From the NCBI GenBank assembly GCA_964019695.1, contig OZ026515.1:139621549-139685548 (forward strand): DNA of 64,000 nucleotides, written 5' to 3'. This document shows positions 11,590 through 24,083 of this stretch, in pieces (within the stretch, counting starts at the first letter, position 1; every line of letters starts with the position of its first letter). Made by a program: the position numbers and the translations under genes. The notes below the pieces were generated by a model. The model worked only from the letters and a program-made list of their open reading frames with translations, searched no databases and was not told the origin of the DNA. This stretch comes from Loripinus fragilis (lineage: Eukaryota; Mollusca; Bivalvia; Lucinida; Lucinidae).

Positions 11590-12100
11590 ACATCAACCTT
11601 CTTTATGCACGACATTGTGTGTACAAAGTATCATATAACAACAGTATTTTAAACTGAGTTTTCTCCGTATATGCACTGTTTTGGGCACTTATGACCAATT
11701 TGAAGACACAAAGAGTGAGAAACAATGAGACTGATTGAAAAAGCTGCCATTTTAGAAGGAATTATCTTTTAAGATGCTTCTACATGCAAATTATAAATGT
11801 GTCTTCATTGTGTATACAAAATATCAGATGTCAACATCAAAAGCTCTGGTTCAAGTTAAATCCTCCATGCAAGCACTTTCTGAGAACTAGTTGGCAATCC
11901 GAATCTAAAAAAGATGCATATTTTTGGTTTTGTTGTCATTTTTGAGTATATTTGTTAGACCACTTTTAACATAATATTAAGCATGTATACAAAGACATAG
12001 GGATGGATGCCAAGTCTGCATTTGCATATGAAGGCCAGAAATTAGGTCAAAGGTCATCGAGTGCAAAAATGAGAAAATATGTATTACTGTAAAACAACTT
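11590..12100. repeat. diverged relatives of the 190-bp repeat unit
   Basis: Two passages (about 11595 and 11790) carry TGTGTATACAAAATATCAGA-type text followed by CAAAAGCT and a CTCC-ATGCA block, matching in order the unit of 47430-48400 and the 19075-19400 region. Decayed. Confidence 0.45.
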
Positions 12101-12107
12101 TTAACCG

Positions 12108-12368
12108 GTTTAAGCCCTCCAGTAAAATATTTTACTGACCGTTCCAAGGCGGTACTTCTTTTGTGGATCTTTTATGTTTTTGTTCTGTCTTGTGTTTGCA
12201 ATGTTTTGTGCGCGTCTGTTTATATGTGCTTTGTGGTCACCTGCTGGGAAAGGGCTGACCTCTTGGCTCTCGTTTGTGGTGTCTTCTGTGAGTTTGTCAC
12301 TTTCCCATTGGTATCCTGGGTCAGGTGTGGTACTTGATTGTATCGATTCCTGATCTTTGCACCATTAC
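12108..12368 (-). repeat. family A repeat, inverted partner of 13998-14275
   Basis: Begins at an AACCGGTTTAA palindrome and runs through GGGAAAGGGCTGACCTCTT to GTACTTGATTGTATCGATTC. It is nearly identical to the reverse complement of 13998-14275 (about eight differences by eye over 260 bp). Other copies: 19943-20142 and 38945-39118. Confidence 0.75.
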
Positions 12369-13997
12369 TTACTTTTATCTTTTTATATGTAAACATATTT
12401 CATTTCAGGCCAAATTTTGTATGTTTATAGTTACAAGTCTGAAAAACATTGAGAAAATGTTTTTTTTATAACTAAATGTTCATATGTTGACTTTAATGGG
12501 GTCAAAGGTCACCAAGTGCAATAATCGGAGCATTTTTACAAACTGTGTTTCTTTTTTTTCTTCTCTTGTCCAACAACAAGATGCTTTTAAAACTCTAAAA
12601 AGGGTAGAAGTCTTTCAGAAGGCTTCAATTAACATGTTTATCATTAAAGAAACCCCTTTGGAAGCATCCTTTTATGGATTTTACAAAGACAAACATCGTT
12701 AGTTTTGTGCAATTCTGACGGAAATTCTCCCTCAATTGGGCTAAACTGATATATATGGGCTACTTTGAGAGTTTGTTGCACCTCTCAGAAATTAAAACTA
12801 TTTTCAGTTTGGGACATGTCCTGGGGCCTTAGAAACCCATAATTTAATAACTTTTCTGTGGTGGTTTTTCTATAAATCACCTGTAATCAACGTTACCCTA
12901 CTGGCATTGAAAATAACAGAACACACAATACAGGGCTAATGTTGATTTATTGTAATAGTATTAGTGAAACAGTTTTAGCGTTAAATGTTTAAACTAGACA
13001 TAAAAATCAATTGCATACATCTGTGATATGTATTTCTGCGCGTCAGCGATACGTATGTTACATTTTATACTAAATTGCAGATAATGACTTTACAAATTAA
13101 CATGTATTAGAATAAACCATGATACCTGACCTGAAATGTACATGATATTGATCTATATTCTATTTGAAAATGTTCATTTTCATATATTTGAAGTTGCTTG
13201 CAATTAGTGAAATCAAATAAATATTTAAATATGCTAATTAGTATCTAATTTGTACTTGCTCCAGCATGTAAAACATAGCTGCTTACAGATTCATTTTCTA
13301 TTACTTACATTGCATTGAAATTGGCAAAATATCTTTCATAATGAAATCAAATTAAAACCATATTAATCTTAAATTGCTGCACATATATTAATGAGGTAAC
13401 GTAGGTAACAAAAGATGCCTTGCATAAATTGATAAAGGTAGTTAATTGTTGTAAGGCTTATATAAAATTTGGGTCTGCTCTCCACAATTCGCTTACATAT
13501 ACTACACACATTTTATTCTATATAAGACTTAATTTAAAAGAGTGCTATGGGTTGGTCTGCCATATGTGAATGAGGCATTTCCTGGTCTTATTCAATTACT
13601 TTTTGTAATTTGCTTGGTTCTTTTACATTCATATTGCAGTTTTCAGATTTCTACCAATGGTACATAACGATAAACATACAAACTACATCATGATTTAAAT
13701 ATTTACTTAATAATATTAATGATTACTTAAAATTGCACAGCAATATTTAATACATCAAGTGGCGAGGCTGGAATTAAGGCAGGGGTAGTGCTGTGTGTCT
13801 TCTAGCAGGTATAAATTTTTGAAGATTGCAAATATAACATCGTAGTACAGAACCAGCGTGGTTTATGTCCAAATATAGGATGATACATAGATCTAGTATT
13901 AAATATTTTCCTTGTATGCTGAATTCTTTTAATTTTCACTTTTCACTGTAGACAATTACATTATAAAATTAATTTATCATCTGTCCCCATTAAAGAA
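12369..13997. other. spacer between inverted family A copies, no gene recognised
   Basis: 1.63 kb AT-rich, one 72-codon ORF without recognisable features; no RNA gene seen. The left part (12380-12530) has the text GGGGTCAAAGGTCACCAAGT also seen in diverged repeats nearby. Confidence 0.4.
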
Positions 13998-14275
13998 AGT
14001 AAGGGTGCAAATATCAGGAATCGATACAATCAAGTACCACACCTGACCCAGTATACCAATGGGAAAGTGACAAACTCACAGTAGACACCACAAACGAGAG
14101 CTAAGAGGTCAGCCCTTTCCCAGCAGGTGACCACAAAGCACATATAAACAGACGCGCACAAAGACATAGCAAACACAAGACAGAACAAAAACATAAAAGA
14201 TCCACAAAAGAAGTACCGCCTTGGAACGGTCAGTAAAATATTTCACTGGAGGGCTTAAACCGGTTTAATGGCGCC
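13998..14275 (+). repeat. family A repeat, copy adjacent to RT remnant
   Basis: Forward-orientation copy ending at CGGTTTAATGGCGCC, about 250 bp from the 3' end of RT copy 1. With 12108-12368 it forms a long inverted repeat around a 1.63-kb spacer that has no recognisable ORF. Confidence 0.75.
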
Positions 14276-14519
14276 AACCTCACCCTAAATTCAGATGTGG
14301 ATCAAGACACATAGATATTTGGTTTGCATGAAATACCCCTAACTTATCAATGCATCATCTCCTAAAACATATAAATCAAGATATAACAAGAAGATAAAGC
14401 AAGGATAAGGACTCAACAGTAAATTAAACTGAGCAAAAGAAATCCAACAGGTAAACCCCCGTGGGCCCTACAAACAGCCAAAGCATCAGGTCCCTACCAT
14501 CTCATCAATAGATAAGTCT

Positions 14520-16245
14520 TTAAGTCGGAACCATCATAGAGTCTGAAGTCCGACCCACCGGCGTGCAATTAAAGAGGAAAGCAAAGTTGCCAACCGTGAT
14601 TGGGTTGACCACCAAGCATGAGATGTTGCAATACATTAATGTTATTGCCAATCTTTTTATAATGGGAAATTATTTTAATGAACTGCGCTGAAAAATTATT
14701 AGAGCCAATAATCTTCTTCAATTTATACACCAAGTCACCATAGATATCAGGTTCCGAAAGTCCTTGGCGCAAGAGAGATTTAAGTCCAACTTGGAATTTA
14801 GAAATCAAATCATAGTATCGTCTATAAAATTTTGAAAATGTTTTGCGAAGTTTATGATACCGATAGCCTTGTTTAAGAAGTTTCTGAGTTAACAATTTAT
14901 TGCGAGTGTTGAAGTCAGCAACATAGCTAGATGCTCTAGCAAAACGAATGAGTTGAAAGATATAGACTCCATAGGATGTAGAACGAGGAACATAACCATC
15001 TAAAAATGAGAAATTGACAATTTCAAAATCAAAGTCGTCACGTTTATCATAAATTTTGGTAGAAACAATATCATTAGAAATTGACAAATGCAAGTCTAAA
15101 AATGCGGCTTCGGTATCAGAGGCATTGGCTTTATTTAGTTGGAGCTCTGAAGGGTATATTTGACTAACCATATTGTCAAAATAAACATTATTAATATTTA
15201 AAATATCGTCCAAATATATGGAAGTAGTGTTAAACGCATCAATAACATCAGCCCGCTTATCATCAGAAAGAGACATCATAAAGTCCCTCTCATAACAAAA
15301 CAGGAATAAATCTGCAACCTGGGGAGCACAATTTGTACCCATAGGAATCCCAACTACTTGTCTATAGAGTTTGGTGCCAAATCGAATAAAAATGTTGTCC
15401 AACAAAAAGGTCAGCGCATCACATACATTTTGACACGACCATGCGTGATATTTTTTAGGTTTTTCTGAAGTAAAAAATGCATTTCTGTCATAACATGCAA
15501 GGTAAGGAGAGCCTTCTCTCTGGAAGGTTCTTTCAATAAGATCAATAAGTTTATCTTTAATTAAATTATGAGGTAAAGTAGTGTAAAGAGTAGAAAAATC
15601 ATAAGTAGACAAACTGGTCGCATTGAAATCTCTAGCTTTAAGATTATCTAAAATTTCACATGAATTTTTAATAGACCAAAATAAGTTTTTAACGGATCTC
15701 TCATATACCTTTTCACAATATTTGATAACATGTTTTTTAACAGCTGTAAGACACGAAGTTAACAATTTAGAAAGTTCTGTTGTCGTACAAGAACTAGAAT
15801 TAGCAATAAATCTTGCTTTATAGGGTTTTTATGGAGTTTAGGTAACCAGTACAACGAAGGATCTTTGTCTTGATTTTCTTTAGCTTTGACACAAAAACGC
15901 AGGGCTGTATGACAACCATGTCCAACAACAATCACCCTTTCACTTAAAGAAGGCTGCAGTTTATAGGCATTAGTGTCAACAAGCTCACGCTTAAGAGTAT
16001 TAATATAATACAATCGTCAAACAACTACAACATTGTTAGCAGCTTTATCAGCTGGAACCAAAACATAGTTCATATGAAAATCCTGGATACCTCGTTTAAG
16101 ATGACGAAAAGAAGATTTAGGTTTAGGGGGCAAACGATGTGTAATACGAGAGTAAAATGAAATACGAGTATCAATAATTTTAAAAATGTTAATCTTCCAT
16201 TCCTTCAAGGCATCAGGTTCAACATTTTCCCATTTGCACTATGTT
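14520..16245 (-). pseudogene. reverse transcriptase remnant, probably Penelope-like element (copy 1)
   Basis: The main reading frame (15765 to 14569) is an RT with motif A YDFSTLYTTLPH, motif B GIPMGTNCAP and catalytic YLDD (residues 184-187 of that ORF). Upstream pieces in other frames contain FHMNYVLVPADKAANN and WLPKLHKNPIK. They are separated by an in-frame TGA near 16017 and a frameshift near 15818. A further frameshift near 14620 moves the conserved C-terminal block (FNCTPVGR type) out of frame; it ends at 14520-14522. At least three lesions therefore make it non-functional. The RT type is common in cnidarian, amphioxus and mollusc genomes. I assign it to Penelope-like elements tentatively; no GIY-YIG endonuclease was seen downstream. 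Short inverted sequences (14343-14403 and 16620-16676) flank it. Confidence 0.8.
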
Positions 16246-16679
16246 TTGTTGAACTAGATTTCATATCATATTGTAATGATGGCTATCTTATTATATTCTG
16301 CAGCAATTCTGATAGAAACTGTTTTGCTTGTTAATTATCTTAGACTAAGGTTGGTTGAGGTAAGGTTACCTGAGCCATGTAGCAGACTTGTAAAACATCT
16401 GAACATATTTCATGGTAACATAAACAACAAATCATTCGAACGTTAGTGATACTTTATTTTAAAGATCAGTTAACTGTTTTATTCTTAAGCATAAAACAAA
16501 AGCATGACTCACAAAATTCATTAGTTTGGTTTGCATCTCTGAAACTCACAGATTAAACTGAATGTTGAAAAAGTAGTGTCACACGCAGCTGATTTCTTTG
16601 CTTTTCTTATTCACAAGGTAGTTTGTTTCTCCTTGTTTTATCTTGATTTATATGTTTTAGGAGATGATGCATTGATCTT

Positions 16680-18780
16680 TGTACCCTTACTTACGATAGT
16701 TTTGTTTATGCACTATTTGATTTTGTTGAGCTATTTGTAACCCTAGTACATTTTTATACGTCCTATGAAAAGTGAGTTATGGTCTGTTTGTTGGTTTTAA
16801 AAGGTATACTAAATTAGGCTTATTGTGATAGTCTTAAATATATACGCAAAACCATCGAAAATGTCTACAACATTGCTGACAACAGCTTGCAGAAAGTTTT
16901 CTAAGCATAAACTTGCTCACTCTTGTACCTATATCCTTGTAGATATTTGTGAAGACTAACACTGTTTGAGGACTGTCTTGTATATAGTGAAAGGAAAGTA
17001 GTTCAGTTTTATTTCAAGAGAAATGCCATATTAAAACTACACATTTCGAGTATGTTACCAGTTACAAGTGCTATCCAATCTGATATATTTCAATTGTATC
17101 TACGAGCAGTAGATGTATACATTAATTTAAGTCACCAACCCTATATGCAATCAATTGCTGTCTTACCAAATTTTCATGGTTAACAGATAGATTCTACACA
17201 AGAACAGGCTAGTTAACTACCTTAGGATCTTATATACATCAAGCAAATCAGAGATCTTAAACCAATGGATTATGCTAGTAAATGTACATATTAGATAACC
17301 ATTTCAAGACACATTTACTCTAAATACTAAGAAATGACCCCAAACTGATGGAAAACTATGAACACAATCAAATCACCAGGTGCTCCAATATGGCGAATGA
17401 CTGTTTTCCCAAGAAGTCACAAGACATCTGTTCGGGGAAATTTAATTTGGAATAAAACTTGCATTGGCATTTTACAGTTAAAAAGAATAACATAAAGAAA
17501 CACATGCCAATAACCTCATAGCATTTGATCTCTATCATCATTGCAAAAAATACTAAGCAAAATATGTTTACTAATGATACTTAGAATTGAATTTATCGAC
17601 ACTGAAACAATTAAATTGTATAAAAAGTTGAGCTGTGACAGACATAGATATATATTTTATGGTATCTTAAAATTAGAGGTTACCTTTTATATCATGTCTA
17701 TACTGCTTCTATATATGGATGAATAAGTTTACACAAGCAGCCTGATTTCAAAGAAATGCTGCTTTTGAATCCACATCATTTCATTAATATGTGCAAATGA
17801 AAGGACACCACTACAATTAAATGTTTAAAGTTATATGGAGGATTACCCTTAATGTCAGGGCCATTTCCATGATATACCCCACAAAAAGTTAACAATGTTT
17901 TCACTGGATGGTAATTATTAGAAATGTACCTGTATATTAGCTTATTATATTATGTATGTTACCATCTGCTAACAGGCTGATGTGAAGACCAGTGTAAGGA
18001 TATATTCCTTCCAGTATATGGTATTTACCATATTCTATCATAGTTTCAACACGCCTGATGTTTTATGAAAGGAGCCTTGGTCTTTGTCTTTTCATGAAGC
18101 TAAGTTTAGTATATGTTATTAGCAGGAAGTGGCCTTGTAAAAGTGTTTTACAATTACTCATAGATGGGAACAAACACAACTAATATGTGAAATGAGAAAA
18201 GAAATATATTTAAGTCCTATAAGCATGAGATCATGGCCAAGTATTTCATGAAAGCTGTAGCTAGGAACATATACCTTTGAGAAATGACTCAATTTCAGAT
18301 GGTTAAATGTAACGTAAGTAACAACTTAAACACATCTTATGTATAAAAGGATATATAATTGCATAAAATGGCGTATTCATACAAAGCATTAAGCAAAAAC
18401 ATTATTTCTTTAAAACGAAATGGTTATTCTTAGTTGTATTACATTTTAATTGATTTTATACAGTAACGTTCTTTACATGCCTATTATGAATGTTTGACTG
18501 CGGGAAACTTGGTAAAGCATTGCTTTCCAAACATGATAGACACACACCTAGCAGGATAACAATAAAAAATTCTTCCATTAGGATAGAAGGGAACTTAAAA
18601 TTTGAATTTTGCCCCTATATGATAAAATATTGCTACAATTTTCTCTGATTTTGCACTTAAATGACCTTTAATCCAAACACACATCATGCCTTGATGATGC
18701 TGTTTGTTTATATAGCATGGCTGTATTATCCAAAAGAGATTTTGCATTACCTTGAATCATAATTTTGAATAGCTAATTGA
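16680..18780. other. no gene recognised
   Basis: AT-rich, only short ORFs without support, no repeat that I could match inside the window. Confidence 0.35.
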
Positions 18781-18799
18781 TAAAAACGCTAAAATCTGA

Positions 18800-19930
18800 C
18801 GTTTATACAAGAATTTGCACTCAGTTGACCTTTGACCTAATTCTGGGACTTTGGGGCATTTCCAGACTTGGCATCCACCCCTATCCTTCTTAAAACACAT
18901 CAAGATACACGTTGAGCATGGTTCCCAAAATGTACTCAAAAATGCCAACATATTTTTTTTTCAGGCTCTGGATGGCCAACTAAACACAAAACCCTTATGA
19001 AGAGGAAAAGTGAAAAAGTTGCAAAATTCAAAATGCTGTCATTTTGGCAAGAATTAATTTAGGCATCAAACTTCTACATGCAGATGTTCAATGTGTCTGC
19101 ATTGTGTATACAAAGTACCAGATGCCAATAGCAAAAGCTATGGTACAAGTTGAATTCTCCGTGTATGCACTATCTTTCTATTGAAGAAGAAACGTAAAAA
19201 ATGCTGCTTAGTTCAAATAACTGTCATTATGCCAAAAAATATTTTCTAGGTATCAAATATCTTCATGCAAAAAATGTCTCTCCATTTTGTATACAAAGTA
19301 TCAGAGTGTTCTTGAAAAAGGAAGGCGTTGAATTCCTCATGCAAACACTATCAGAACAATATGTAGAATCACAAAGGACAGTAACTCTAAAAGAAATGAA
19401 CCCTGGCCCACAATTACAAATGTGCATCTTATCAATATAAATGTGTGTGCAAAGTTTGATGACTTTCCGTCTCTTGACTTTTGAAGATTATGGCATTATC
19501 TAGGTCAAGGTAAGCCTATGGTCATTTGAGCAACCTTTGTTATACCAAGGCCCATATCATTGGACCTTTGATTTCATAAAATAAGAGTTTCGAAGAGTTT
19601 TTACTTGCATGTGCATGGCAGACATATAGGGCATATAGTCATTGTCATATCTAGTAAGTAAAAGGACTTTAGCTTCAAAAGTTTTCAGAAAATAAACTTT
19701 TTCAAGATATTTCCTGTTTTAAGCATAAAATTCAGATTTTATCATGAATAAAGTAGCTCAAAAGCTACCTAGGACCACAATTTGAACGAAATCAGCAGTG
19801 CCCACATCCCCAATGCTGCATACTACGGCCCAAAATCTGGAGAATAATTTGAAGGTTGCTTTCCATAAAATTGGTGTGGCGACTATGGTAACACTTTGAC
19901 ATCAAGTCTTGAAAATAGAATGAAAGTTAA
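18800..19930. repeat. decayed tandem-repeat element (HINE-like text)
   Basis: Two units near 19075 and 19255 share CATTGTGTATACAAAGTA-type text with the 47.4-48.4 kb array. Near 19795-19830 the CCCACATCCCCAATGC text also occurs in the 29617-30740 element. No intact ends. Confidence 0.5.
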
Positions 19931-19942
19931 GACGAAGGCAAA

Positions 19943-20142
19943 GATCAGGAATCGATACAATCAAGTACCACACCTGACCCAGGACACCATATGGGAAAGT
20001 GACAAATACACACGAAAATATCAGACACAAGAGAGCCAAGAGGTCAGCCTTACAGCATAACAAAGACAAACATGATGAAACATAAATAACATAAAGGATT
20101 CACAAAAAGAAGCACCGCCTTGGAACGAGTAATTCCAAATCA
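19943..20142 (+). repeat. family A repeat, diverged copy
   Basis: Shares GATCAGGAATCGATACAATC and CACCGCCTTGGAACG with the 13998-14275 copy but carries more substitutions and deletions. Confidence 0.65.
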
Positions 20143-20639
20143 TTTTTAATTTCAAACCTTTAATATTTAATTCTTCTCGTTTACATGTGTCAATATGCTT
20201 TCCAAATCTGCCCATCAACCGCCGTTTATATACAAGCATAATAATTGATGGCAAAACAGAACACATGCTGCAAAAGTAATTCAACATAATTAGGTGAGTG
20301 ATATTCTTTTCCGCATCTAGACAAATATAATCAAAATCATATTAGAATCTGATCATTCAGACAGGCAGCTTTAAATATGATTATTATAATCACAGGTAAT
20401 GGCACATCACATGTATAACTATTTATATGTGTCAATTAGAGATTTGGCGGTCTTCGCAGAGTTAATTATTGCGTTTGAACCAGATATTTCAAAGAATCTT
20501 AAACTTGATAACATTTGCAGATCTGTTCAAAGAAAGTATTATAGAGGCAAGAATTTTTACAAATGTCTATATAAAATAATCAGTTTGACACGATTGTTTT
20601 ACATTTCCTCCCAACAGGTGAAATGATAAACGTACATAT

Positions 20640-22555
20640 ACATACATGATTATCCAGTATGTCGTTGAAAGACATCGATGCCATATGGCTGCTAAGTTTG
20701 GTGTGTCGTTTGTCGGTGGAAAGCATGACAAACTTCCTTCGTTAAACTGGTTACCCAAACTTCAAACCCATTTAATTGCTAATTCTAGTTCGTGTACTAC
20801 TACTGGGCGGTCTATACTTTTGACCTCTTGCCTTATTCCTATTTAAGACCATGTTATAAACAAATGTGAAAAGTGTGATAGGAATGGTAAAAATCTATTT
20901 TGGTATATTAAAAATTCAGGCGAGGTTCTTAATAATTTAAATCTAAAGGTTTTCTAGCATCTAGTGTGTCAACAAATGATTTCTCTACTGTCTATACTAC
21001 GTACATTGCCTCATAATCTGATCACAGGAAAACTTACTGAATTATTTGAACACACTGTTAATAGAGAGGGCTCTCTTTATTTGGCTTGTAATGAGAAAAA
21101 CTTTTTTTCACTTCTGAACTACAACCAAAACGATATAATTTATGGTCATGTATGACGCCCTTCATTATCTTTTTGGATAACATATTTATTAGATGTATAT
21201 ACAAAATGTTGGTATTTTTTATGGATACAAATTGTGTCCTCTTGTTGCATATTTGTTTTGTTTTTTATGAGAGGGACTTCATGTTGTCTCTTTCTGGCAT
21301 GAATCAGGTTGATGTTATTGAAGCATTCAAAAAGGCAAGTAAGTATGATCAGGAAATATCACAATCACACACTGCAGACCAACCCACGGCACCATGTGGA
21401 AGGGCCACATAACACGATAGAGGTAAAAAGCACAGACTGTCAAGACACCAGGAAGACAGTTAAAGTAAAGCAACCAGCTTTCTCTTCTCCATCAAGATGA
21501 TTAATAAGCTAGGACACAAAATACTGAATAACAAAACAAGGACCAAACACAGAACCCCAACAGAAAATTGGAGCAGCACCAAACAATGAACCAACAATAG
21601 AACCACCGCCTTAGCAGCATCAGCCACTGGGGGCTTAAATGCATCATTTTACTGACACCAAATCTTCGCGCTAGGTTATGTTGTTGTTAAAAAAACACAA
21701 AATGTTTAGCTCGCATGGATGCTTCTTAAACTAGTACAATGTATCATCACAGAGAAACAGTCTAATCAAGTTAATACACTTTGATGAAACAAAAAAGGCT
21801 CATGACACAGATGATCAGAAAAAAAGAAAACCTCAAGTTGAGCCATGGTGGGCCCAGTCAAAGACATACATCAGGAACCTCTACTTCAAGATATCTAGGT
21901 GGCTTACTGAATATTGATAATCCTTATTTTTGAACAAATGGTAAGCCATATATATCGAACTGTTCCTCAGTTGAATAAAGCAAATTGGTCTGATATTGAA
22001 GCTCTCGTTTTAGACTTAGACTTGTCCATAACTATTGACATAGCTTCGTCTACAATTTACGATAAATGAGATGATTTTTAACTTTGAAATAGTTTTAAAA
22101 TTTCCCGTTTTTTCCTCGCGCTCCTTCATATGGGGTATATCGCATCTAATTCACTTTTCTAGATTATTTTCAAATGTAAGTGACTTTAATAACAGAAACC
22201 AAATTTTGACTGCTAAGTTGCTGAAACATGGCTATCAATATCATAAACTTTCAAAAAAATCTAAATTCTACCGAAGACACTCAGGGTTGATCATTAAATA
22301 TAATGTTGGCTTGAAAACTCTTCTGCAACAAGGCATTTCAGAGCCAGTTTTTTTATGGCGATTTGGTTTATAAATTCAAAAGAATCGTCGAAAAGCCTTC
22401 TTTCATGGTCAATTAAAAAAATTATCAAACATTGTAAGTGAGTGGGATGCAGCATTGATATTATGTTCCTGGTTATAAACCCAATCACATTTATAGCTAG
22501 TTTCCTCTTCAATTACACAACGTCTGGTTAGGCCTCAGAATCAATGACGACACTG
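20640..22555 (+). pseudogene. reverse transcriptase remnant, same family (copy 2), heavily decayed
   Basis: Fragments in all three frames match copy 1 in order: WLPKLQTH then ANSSSCTTT (about 20740-20805), LPHNLITGKL (about 21005), FYERDFMLSLS (about 21265), ISHLIHFSRLFSNVSDFN (about 22135-22195) and GLKTLLQQGISEP (about 22305). The C-terminal block appears as LFNYTTSG, a stop, then ASESM near 22505-22545. Motif B and the YxDD region are destroyed, and an unrelated repeat (21340-21660) sits in the middle. It is much older than copy 1 by amount of decay. Confidence 0.75.
21340..21660 (+). repeat. interspersed repeat inserted in RT copy 2 (subfamily A2)
   Basis: From GATCAGGAAATATCACAATC to a terminal block ACCGCCTTAGCAGC and GGGGGCTTAAA. 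A diverged copy occurs at about 43665-43960 and a fragment at 8685-8760. Order and end motifs parallel family A (12108-12368 and others), suggesting related subfamilies. No ORF. Confidence 0.55.
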
Positions 22556-23112
22556 ACTTACATCTTTAAACGTTGAATCTGTGCCTGATGTTTGTCTATG
22601 GCTGGGTCCACCGAAGCTCAACTAGGGGTTTTCTTTAGCTCTAACAGTTTGAGTTGAGAGCTCTTTTCTTTGTTTGACCAGACTGCTCCAGAGGGAACAA
22701 GCAGTTTTCTCTTGCAATTTTGGTTTCTAAAATAAATTGGAAGAGGACATAGCAGACGACTCAACGCAGCCATAATCTCAGCATTATATATTTAACACTT
22801 TCACTGCTATTCACGACTAAAGTGTCTGCTGCAAACAGGCTGGACCTGGATCAGACTGCTCGGTCCCAACTGTTTCAGACCACGAAAATATTTTATATGT
22901 TGTTACAGTGAAAAAATATCCTGTTACCAAGGTATTACCTTTACTGTGCCTTTTGTGCGCATAGCCATACTTGAGTGAAAATTGTAGAATTTGTAATGGT
23001 CAATGAGGTTAAAGGGCATCCCTGTCAAAATGGCAAAATTTACGTCGTGCTTGTCACATCCATGCACTGTTGAAAATATCTGCACGTCACAACGTGGATT
23101 GATAACATGAAC

Positions 23113-23322
23113 TTGCTTGATTTTGTTTGTTTGATTTGATTCTTTACGTCCCATCAACAATATTTCAGATAAACAGGGATGGGTCTTCCTGGGTTGAACC
23201 AGTACTAAGCTAGGATAAATGTGTCTTGCTCAAGGACCACAAAGCAGTGACGCCGGTGAGGTTCGAACCCGCGGCCCCTCGGTCTCGAGTCAAGCACTCT
23301 ACCACTGAGCTACTGCGCTCCA
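23113..23322 (-). mobile_element. tRNA-derived SINE, copy 1
   Basis: Read on the minus strand, the head has an A box (TAGCTCAGTGGTAGAGTGC) and a B box (GGTTCGAACC) in tRNA-like spacing. The body follows, and then a tail that reads on the plus strand as GATTCTTTACGTCCCATCAA. The second copy at 50393-50597 is very similar. The head is a tRNA-like promoter, not a functional tRNA, because no acceptor-stem pairing or CCA-end context was found. Confidence 0.82.
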
Positions 23323-23458
23323 ATTGCCTTGGAACTAATAACTAATTGTCACCATTGTACGTCCCCTAGCCCCCTTACCAGCCCCTGTCGATCCTTACTT
23401 TCAAGTGTACTAGGACTGGTAAAACTTAAGGATATTTTTGTAGAATAAATAAATAAGT

Positions 23459-24083
23459 ATAGGTTATTCAATGTTTAGTGTTGGTCATGGAATATATACG
23501 AGGGAGCGGAGCTCCCGAGTGTGTATTTCATAACAAACACAAAACATTGTATAACCTATTTAGCCCTGACCCAGCTGTTTCCTGTGTTGGTTTCACATCC
23601 TGAAATGTACACATTATGTAGCATTTTGCTGCATTTCGTTTAGGAATCTCTCATTTCTTTTTTAGACCTTGAAGCGTTCACATGGGGCAATTGGATTTTA
23701 TTAGCAGCATTTTATGGAGATTTTTTTTCAAAATTATCTGGGAAGCATTTTGTTGATCACATGTTACGTATAGGTTATTCAATGTTTAGTGTTGGTTATG
23801 GAATATATACGAGGGAGCGGAGCTCCCGAGTGTATATTTCATAATCAACACAAAACATTGTATAACCTATTTAGCCCTGACCCAGCTGCTTCCTGCGTTG
23901 ATTTCACTTCCGGCAATGTACACATTATGTAGCATTTTCCTGCATTAAGTTTAGGAGCTTCTCATTTCTTTTTTTTTCAGCAATGGATGCATTAACATGG
24001 GACAAATGGATTTTATTAGCAGCATTTTTGTTAGATTTTTTTTCAAAATTATCTGGGAAGCATTTCATTGATCACACGTTACA
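23459..24083 (+). repeat. 311-bp unit duplicated in tandem, each with a foldback core
   Basis: Units start at 23459 and 23770. Each begins with a foldback (ATAGGTTATTCAATGTTTAG pairing with ...AACATTGTATAACCTAT) around GGGAGCGGAGCTCCC and continues through TTAGCCCTGACCCAGCTG and TTTTATTAGCAGCATTT. The units differ by substitutions and small indels. Confidence 0.85.
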
